A stretch of 64,000 bases of DNA from Halorussus marinus (GTDB lineage: Archaea; Halobacteriota; Halobacteria; Halobacteriales; Haladaptataceae). A program made the translations under genes and the position numbers. Shown piece by piece: positions 58,545 through 64,000 of this stretch. The first letter of the stretch is position 1; each line of letters opens with the position of its first letter. The stretch lies in contig NZ_SBIV01000007.1 in NCBI RefSeq assembly GCF_004765795.1, positions 62,001-126,000 on the forward strand. Reading direction: 5' to 3'. The notes beneath the pieces are model-generated. The model was not told where the DNA came from and made no database searches. It saw only the letters and a list, made by a program, of their open reading frames with translations.

Positions 58545-59168
58545 ATGAACGCTGTCCCATCATACACAGTCGATAGAGAGACTGCAGCGACGCTCCGAGA
58601 ATGGTTGTTCGAGAACGCTGTCGAGAAACACGGGGAGTCCGAGATCTCCGAGCCACTCGCGGAACTGGCGGCTGCCATCGACGGCGTGCTCTACGAGGAG
58701 GCAGAGGCCGTCGAACTCGGTGCGTGGGCACGGGCGGGTCCTCTGGGCCACCGAGATGCGTCACACGTCGACGGGAGCCCAGTCGATGAATCCCGATCAG
58801 ATGACGCATGCGAACCAGCTGGGCCTGATGCTCTCGATATTGGTAGCAGCAAGTCAGATCGCATCTCCGACACGCTTCCCGATTCGGCCTGGCAGCTCGA
58901 TCACGAGCAGTCCATGACGAACCAAGAGCGATCCCCGACAGCAGCGTCTCACGGCAAGACGACAGCGGGATCGAACCCCCGCACACGACGGCAACACCAC
59001 CGTCCGTCAGTCCGGTACCGCACAGCGTACGAGTGTTCCGTGTGCGGGAGCGTTCGTGAGTTAGAAACCTCGCTTCGAGTCTGTGCGTTCGTCGACGAGT
59101 GTCCCAGCTGCGGAGCAGTCGCTCGTTTTACCGCAGGCGGGATTCCTACGCCACTTAGAAAGGACTGA
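58545..59168 (+). CDS. Haloarchaeal protein with C-terminal zinc ribbon
   Basis: A 207-residue protein. The N-terminal 65 residues are helical (MNAVPSYTVDRETAATLREW, then LFENAVEKHGESEISEPLAE). A disordered Asp/Ser-rich middle follows, and the end is a zinc ribbon (YECSVCGSVREL, then ECPSCGAVARF). The start at 58545 was chosen by the family-like N-terminus; an in-frame ATG at 58473 is possible. Function unknown. Confidence 0.6.
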   Translation: MNAVPSYTVDRETAATLREWLFENAVEKHGESEISEPLAELAAAIDGVLYEEAEAVELGAWARAGPLGHRDASHVDGSPVDESRSDDACEPAGPDALDIGSSKSDRISDTLPDSAWQLDHEQSMTNQERSPTAASHGKTTAGSNPRTRRQHHRPSVRYRTAYECSVCGSVRELETSLRVCAFVDECPSCGAVARFTAGGIPTPLRKD

Positions 59169-59182
59169 TCGCAGCGCGGCGG

Positions 59183-59350
59183 TTACAGATCGCGCGGTTG
59201 GACCGTCTTCCGGTCATTCGCCTCAGCCCGTCGTGCGGCGTCGTCAAGCAGGTCGGCGACTTAGTCGTCCAGCGCCTCGTAGAAGTCTGCGGAGACGTTG
59301 GTGTCATCGAGTGCGTCCTTCACGGCCGATTTGACGATCAAGTCTGCCAT
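59183..59350 (-). pseudogene. DUF1931-like small protein gene with an internal stop
   Basis: From the ATG at 59350 the frame reads MADLIVKSAVKDALDDTNVS and on to residue 29, then a TAA (59261-59263), then continues VADLLDDAARRAEANDRKTV and ends at 59183. The parts before and after join into one 55-residue protein of the DUF1931 histone-fold-like type if the TAA replaces one codon. TAC (Tyr) to TAA is a single change. It is probably inactivated; TAA is not a known recoded codon in this group. Confidence 0.78.
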
Positions 59351-59544
59351 ACGCCCCAGTTCAGCCATCGCTCACATAAACGTAGATATTCTTCCTCGGA
59401 TTGTCGTCGCTCTTCGGCAATTACGAACAACAAGAAGCCGAATACGGCTCGTATCTTACCAAACACTGGAGGATGATACTGCGCAGCAATGTATGGTAAG
59501 GTTTCTCGAAAGGATCGAATGGTTATTCTCGTGAGGACGGTCGT

Positions 59545-59769
59545 TTACGGCGGACGAAGATCTCGCCATCGGACATCAACTTCCGTGTCATCACCCACCT
59601 GCACACGGTACAGCACAGTATCACGAATGTCTCCTGTGACCTCGCCGGCGTCGTCATCCAGGATCGCAGTGATCTCGCCCCGACTGCCGTGGAGACGGTC
59701 ATGATCTGGATCCGTCTCATCAGGGATGTCGATCCGGACACAGTCTCCCACGTCGAACCGACCTTTCAT
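59545..59769 (-). CDS. Small beta-barrel-like protein (DUF8139-like)
   Basis: A 74-residue protein starting MKGRFDVGDCVRIDIPDETD, with HGSRGEITAILDDDAG and YRVQVGDDTEVDVRWRDLRP. It has the look of a KOW or SH3-like barrel and I associate it with a haloarchaeal family of unknown function. The ATG at 59769 was preferred over 59787. The gap between it and the DUF1931 relic holds nothing recognisable. Confidence 0.65.
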   Translation of the reverse strand: MKGRFDVGDCVRIDIPDETDPDHDRLHGSRGEITAILDDDAGEVTGDIRDTVLYRVQVGDDTEVDVRWRDLRPP

Positions 59770-59850
59770 CGTAGTCGCCCTCCCCAATACGTATCTGCCC
59801 TAAATCGATAAGCTGCAAGTCCAGATCTTTCTCTAAACAAGACGCCCATC

Positions 59851-61875
59851 CTACGTGAGGTTCCTAATCCTCCCAAGCATCCTCCTAAACTCTTCCACAT
59901 CGCTCTCGGTGACTTCCCGATTATTTGTCAATCTATCTTGGATCTCACGAGCCACCATAACTTTGTCCAAATCACCTCTATTTCGGTCCTCTAAAGCGTT
60001 CTCTACTCGATTTACTATTTTCCGACCTTTGTATTCCCGATCATCAATAGACCATACTTCGTCCTCAATTCCAATCTCGATTGGATCGAAATCATCGAAC
60101 TGCTCCTGATAAGCAGCGTTGACACTATCTATGTAGAATTCTGGGTCAAACAGATCCTCTATTTCGATGTTGAAATTCCGCTCATCATCGTCTTTTTCGA
60201 GTAGAACAATACGCTCTGGATTGATTTCATGATGCTGTTCTTCGATCTCCTGCTCTACCTCTTTGCCCTTGCTATCATTATCTAATAGCAACACGTATGA
60301 GAACTCCTCTGAAGCCACCCATTTCGCTGCTTGAACCATATTATTCCCACCATTTGTTGGCATAATCGTGATCTCATCCCACGATAAGATGTCTTCTTCA
60401 AGATGATCTCGATAATAGTTTGCCAGACCCGTCAGAATATCGTAGTCACTAACACCCTCTACGAGTATTTTCCTCTTCGAGACAAAAGGTGAATCACCTA
60501 ACCCTATCCCCAGAGCATTTCTGAGAGGTTCCAATGTCATCGCATCTGACTTGTGAAAGTCTTCTGTGACGACTGTCCCATCGTCTTCCCGATCTTCTAC
60601 AACCCGGATTCTATTCGGGTACTCTTTCCTGATGAGAAACGGGGAGTGAGACGAATATATGATCTGTGCGGACTCAGACAGTTGTTCAATCGCTCTGAGC
60701 CAGTTCTTTTTCCCTTCTGGATGAAGGAATACCGCTGGATCGTCGAGGAGGATTATCTGGTTAGGTGATTCTTCGTTATCCGTTTCGGCCCTCAAATTAA
60801 TGTAAAACGACAAGAACCACTGGAATCCCTTGCTACGTTCAGATGGTCGTTTGAGAGAACGGCTTACGTCCTGCTCCTCTCCATCTTCAGAATCTAAATG
60901 AGCAAGGGCGGTATCCTTGATACCTACTGTAAACCGATTATTCCGATAGTTGATTTCTACATCGACTTCTTTCTGCTCCCACAGCTCGTTTACCTGACCA
61001 CGTATCGTACCACTTGCCGATTCAAGGACTCGGTTCTGTTCATGGAGCCCCAAATTATCGAAATTCTCATAATCAAGCTCAACTATTCCTAATAGATTTC
61101 TAAACGTTCGATGTTCGTCAGAATCAACTGAATTCACTTGTACATCGTCACTAATCGTATCGAACCCGCCGTGATAGACTATTGGGGGGAGTAGATATCG
61201 AGGATCATTTTCTTCATCAATATGTTTGATGACATTATTGAGATCTTCAATTTCAGTACGCCATTTCTCCTTAGCATCTCTGATATCATCATTTTCTGCG
61301 GGTATATTTTCTAAAGCGTCCAGAAGATTACGTACCCAAGACTCCACCTGAGATAAGTCGGGGTTTTCGTTATTTCGTATTCTGTTTGCAGGGTTCTTTA
61401 TATTATTATCAAAGTGATTGCGGTAATTCCCTGAGTTCTCATTCCGAAGTGAATTCAGCTCTTGCCACATTTCCTCTACCGTCTCTTGAGCATTCTTTAC
61501 GGGATCAACATACTCACCGAGTTCCCTACCCTGCGGCGTGGAGAGTTCCCGAGTTCCGTCTGAATATTTTGTCGCTATTATTTCGTCGCCTTGTTCGAGG
61601 TCTCGAAACTCAGAAAATCTATCAGCGGCTTCACCACTAAGTTCAATCCTTAGACTTGTTATTGGGGCGTGATGATTCTCGGAATACTCCTTTCCGTCAT
61701 TCAGTTCACGATCTTGGATTTCTCGGTCCTGGTCAAAGTACCGTATTGCTTCTAAGAAGGATGTCTTTCCACTCTCGTTTCGACCTAGAAGTGTTGTTAT
61801 ATCGTCTTCAATCGGAACCCATTCTGTATCCACGATTGATTTATAATTCTGAATTCGAACCTGAGTGAGACGCAT
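59851..61875 (-). CDS. OLD-family ATPase/TOPRIM nuclease
   Basis: A 674-residue protein. It has an SMC/RecF-like ATPase half (P-loop GRNESGKTSF at 31-40; Walker B IILLDDPAVFLHPEG at about 375; IIYSSHSPFLI) and a C-terminal TOPRIM nuclease (KILVEGVSDYDIL with Glu; VLLLDNDSKGKE with the paired Asp). This is the OLD layout, several members of which defend against phage. It stands alone, without a GajB-like UvrD helicase next to it, so it fits class 1. The gene is visibly richer in A+T than its neighbours and uses codons such as ATA and TTA, a sign of recent transfer. Confidence 0.85.
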   Translation of the reverse strand: MRLTQVRIQNYKSIVDTEWVPIEDDITTLLGRNESGKTSFLEAIRYFDQDREIQDRELNDGKEYSENHHAPITSLRIELSGEAADRFSEFRDLEQGDEIIATKYSDGTRELSTPQGRELGEYVDPVKNAQETVEEMWQELNSLRNENSGNYRNHFDNNIKNPANRIRNNENPDLSQVESWVRNLLDALENIPAENDDIRDAKEKWRTEIEDLNNVIKHIDEENDPRYLLPPIVYHGGFDTISDDVQVNSVDSDEHRTFRNLLGIVELDYENFDNLGLHEQNRVLESASGTIRGQVNELWEQKEVDVEINYRNNRFTVGIKDTALAHLDSEDGEEQDVSRSLKRPSERSKGFQWFLSFYINLRAETDNEESPNQIILLDDPAVFLHPEGKKNWLRAIEQLSESAQIIYSSHSPFLIRKEYPNRIRVVEDREDDGTVVTEDFHKSDAMTLEPLRNALGIGLGDSPFVSKRKILVEGVSDYDILTGLANYYRDHLEEDILSWDEITIMPTNGGNNMVQAAKWVASEEFSYVLLLDNDSKGKEVEQEIEEQHHEINPERIVLLEKDDDERNFNIEIEDLFDPEFYIDSVNAAYQEQFDDFDPIEIGIEDEVWSIDDREYKGRKIVNRVENALEDRNRGDLDKVMVAREIQDRLTNNREVTESDVEEFRRMLGRIRNLT

Positions 61876-62212
61876 TTCTACTTAAACGCGAATACCACGC
61901 AAGATTGGTAAAGGTTCCTGTGCTTAAATCGATACAGTCGGTTTCTACGTATTTCATCTTCACAAATACTCAGTAAATCGAGGGCAGGACCACAGATCAG
62001 CACTTTCGTGGAGACAACCGAATCAGAGGATCTTACCAAACAATAGCAATCTTCACACCTATTCGTTAGGTAAGACATCGTCTCGAAACATCATATCACC
62101 ACGTTCTCCCCGTTAGTCAGCCAAAAGACCGAAGTTAGGATTGCTAAACTCAAATGGGAAATGTGTTTCTAGCACCCAAACTACTATGTGGTCGTAGTGT
62201 GCCAAACAAATT
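61876..62212. other. AT-richer gene-free stretch before the restriction locus
   Basis: No gene, hairpin or repeat was recognised in these 337 bases. The low GC content of the OLD gene continues to about 62,200 and then returns to normal, which marks the right edge of the acquired segment. Confidence 0.5.
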
Positions 62213-62863
62213 ATGCGCCTCACGGAGGCTCGTGAAGGGAAAACCAGAACCCAGGTCCTTGCGGCCGTCGCAGACTTACAGCGGAGCGATGGCCCGCCGA
62301 TCCAGAAGGACCTCGTTGAGAAGCTCCCGATGACGAAGGGTGCCGTCTCACAGAACTGCAGTCGACTCGTCGAGGAGTCACTACTGCAAGAACACGATGG
62401 CCGGTATCGCGTCGATACAGGCCGTCTCCTCGATGATTATCGAGAGCACTTCGAGGAATACCTGCGACGCGCACCACAGAGTGAGCTCTACGAGCAGGAG
62501 GTAGCAGATACCAACGAAACCCGCACGCGGACCAAGCGCTCGGCGACTGAGTACTTCGAAGCCGACCTCCTCGAAGACATCCTCCTCACGTCGCTCGTGA
62601 GCTCGCTCGGAAAGAACAATATCCAGACCCTCCGGGAGGTGTTCCTGTACACGGACGATATGCTCTACCACGTCGCCTACCGTGCTGTGAGCGCGGAGAC
62701 CGACGTGCCAGCAGAACTGAAGCCGATCCTCAGGCTGGCGGCGTGTCTGGACACCAGTCCTGACCTGGTAGAAGAACTCGCGAACAGACACGGTCTCCAC
62801 GCCGAACTCGCTGGCCAGTCGCCGGCGACCGAGATCGCCAAACACGCCTACGGAGGAGCCTAA
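62213..62863 (+). CDS. Winged-helix regulator of the type I restriction locus
   Basis: A 216-residue protein with an N-terminal MarR-like winged helix (residues about 12-68: IQKDLVEKLPMTKGAVSQNC, then LVEESLLQEHDGRYRVD) and a helical C-terminal part (DLLEDILLTSLVSSLGKNNI). It ends two bases before hsdM, so it is in the same operon and probably controls its expression. The partner ligand is unknown. Confidence 0.75.
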   Translation: MRLTEAREGKTRTQVLAAVADLQRSDGPPIQKDLVEKLPMTKGAVSQNCSRLVEESLLQEHDGRYRVDTGRLLDDYREHFEEYLRRAPQSELYEQEVADTNETRTRTKRSATEYFEADLLEDILLTSLVSSLGKNNIQTLREVFLYTDDMLYHVAYRAVSAETDVPAELKPILRLAACLDTSPDLVEELANRHGLHAELAGQSPATEIAKHAYGGA

Positions 62864-62865
62864 CT

Positions 62866-64000
62866 ATGTCAAAGATCACCTCGTATACTGACTCGATCAC
62901 GCTGGAAGAGCTCGAAAACCACCTGTTCGAATGTGCGGACATCATCCGCAACACCGTCGACAAGACCGACTACAAGGACTACATTCTCCCGATGGTCTTC
63001 TACAAGACGCTCAGCGACACGTACGAAGACCAGCGGGAGGACGTCCTCGAGGAGTTCGGCGACGAGGAAATCGCCGACGACCCGAGTTTCTACGACTTCC
63101 CGATTCCCGAAGGCTACCGGTGGGCCGAGCTCCTCGATACGAACAAGAACGTCGACGAGTTCCTGAACGAGGCGTTCGAGGCGATCGAACGGGAGAACCC
63201 GGAGCTGCAGGATGCGTTCCGGGCCGACTACGTGAGCGCCGACGCACTGGACGACGACCGCCTCAAGGACCTCGCCCACCATCTCGACACGTACAATCTG
63301 AGCGCCGAACGCGTCCCGCCGGACATGCTCGGCGAGGCGTATATGGACCTCGTGAAGCACTTCGCCAGCGAGGAGGGGAAGGAGGGCGGCGAGTTCTTCA
63401 CCCCGCCGAATATCGTGAACATGATGGTCCGGCTTCTCGCACCCTTCGAGCCGGGCGATTCGTTCCACGACCCGACCTGTGGCTCCGCCGGGATGCTTGT
63501 CGAGGCGGCCCGGAACTTCCGGGAGGAGCAAGACGGCGATCCTACGAAGCTCCGGCTCACGGGCCAGGAGATGAATCCCGACGTCGCCGCTATCGCGAAG
63601 ATGAACCTATTCATCCACCGGTACGAGGGCGAGGTCGCACGGGAGGACTCGCTTCGCAATCCGCAGTTCACGACCGGCGACGCCGACCTCGAGACCTTCG
63701 ACTACGTCCTCGCCAATTTCCCGTTCTCGGCTGATTGGGCGAAAGACCAGCTGCAAGAGGACAAGTTCGGGCGCTTCGACTGGGCCAATAAGCTCCCCCG
63801 TGCGGATCGTGGCGACTATTCCTTCATCATGCACATGGAGGAACAGCTCAACGAGACAGGGCAGGCGGCGATTGTTGTCCCGCACGGCGTGCTGTTCCGA
63901 AAGCACGAGCAGCGGTATCGAGAGCCGATGATCGACCGCGACATCGTTGAAGCGGTGATCGGCTTACCCGAGAACCTGTTCCAAAACAACTCGATTCCGT
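62866..64000 (+). CDS. hsdM: Type I restriction-modification methyltransferase subunit HsdM (partial)
   Basis: The first 378 residues of HsdM; the gene continues past the window. It has the HsdM N-terminal helical domain (about 1-140), the adenosylmethionine site DPTCGSAGMLVEAAR (about 201), EFFTPPNIVNMMV (about 183) and the catalytic motif region VLANFPFSADW (about 280). That motif is NFPF in place of the common NPPF. It methylates adenine as part of an M2S complex; hsdS and hsdR are expected to the right. Confidence 0.92.
   Translation, partial: MSKITSYTDSITLEELENHLFECADIIRNTVDKTDYKDYILPMVFYKTLSDTYEDQREDVLEEFGDEEIADDPSFYDFPIPEGYRWAELLDTNKNVDEFLNEAFEAIERENPELQDAFRADYVSADALDDDRLKDLAHHLDTYNLSAERVPPDMLGEAYMDLVKHFASEEGKEGGEFFTPPNIVNMMVRLLAPFEPGDSFHDPTCGSAGMLVEAARNFREEQDGDPTKLRLTGQEMNPDVAAIAKMNLFIHRYEGEVAREDSLRNPQFTTGDADLETFDYVLANFPFSADWAKDQLQEDKFGRFDWANKLPRADRGDYSFIMHMEEQLNETGQAAIVVPHGVLFRKHEQRYREPMIDRDIVEAVIGLPENLFQNNSIP

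Noticed and set aside
21800-59350. tRNA-linked attachment sites bounding the accessory region
   Set aside because: No tRNA gene or matching direct repeat could be recognised at either edge by eye, so integration limits are left open.

Overview
The window reads as haloarchaeal chromosome or megaplasmid DNA. The proteins are strongly acidic, GC content is high almost throughout, and several genes have a TATA-like box about 25 bases before the start codon, as in leaderless archaeal transcripts. Marker families fit: deoxyhypusine synthase, TFB paralogues, HTH-10 (bacterio-opsin activator type) regulators, an ISH3-family transposase and many small zinc-ribbon proteins typical of Halobacteria. No rRNA, tRNA or CRISPR array was recognised.

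Bases 1-21,640 look like ordinary housekeeping and transport DNA: a TRIC-type channel with an EamA exporter and a divergent Lrp regulator, SugE-type SMR exporter, deaminase, oxidoreductase, MFS transporters, uroporphyrinogen-III synthase, deoxyhypusine synthase, a copper P-type ATPase with a SafE-like membrane partner, an IS1341-type TnpB, an amidase, glutamate dehydrogenase with a 47-residue zinc-ribbon protein overlapping its start, and a 960-residue PAS/GAF/HTH-10 regulator.

Bases 21,800-46,100 are accessory. They hold a short operon with an HTH protein, a 43-residue protein and a Mom-like GNAT protein; a RelE-type toxin-antitoxin pair; two diverged copies of an HTH plus nucleotidyltransferase module resembling AbiE-type systems; a Zn/Cd P-type ATPase with its regulator; two aldo/keto reductases; an exported flavodoxin-like lipoprotein; and many small conserved haloarchaeal proteins. 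At least ten minus-strand genes in this part are preceded by the same kind of GC hairpin next to a T-rich box, usually with GGGTG in the loop.

Bases 46,000-59,200 are the core of a conjugative or integrative element, read mostly leftward: a primase-polymerase next to iteron-like CCGTAAC repeats, a TraG/VirD4-like ATPase fused to nuclease-like and winged-helix regions, a VirB4-like ATPase, a membrane partner, and the tail of a further membrane protein cut off by an ISH3-family element. The element has no target duplication, so DNA was probably lost or rearranged there.

The most striking signal is a non-coding, highly structured element present twice, directly before an OB-fold (RPA-like) gene at 42,084 and, 15 kb away in the opposite orientation, directly before a TFB-like gene at 57,269. 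The two copies share a perfect 19-bp hairpin stem. At least one other helix is kept by paired base changes, which argues for a conserved RNA (or single-stranded DNA) structure.

Bases 59,800-64,000 look like a defence island: a visibly AT-richer OLD-family ATPase/TOPRIM nuclease, then a winged-helix regulator and the start of a type I restriction-modification methyltransferase (hsdM) that runs off the right edge.
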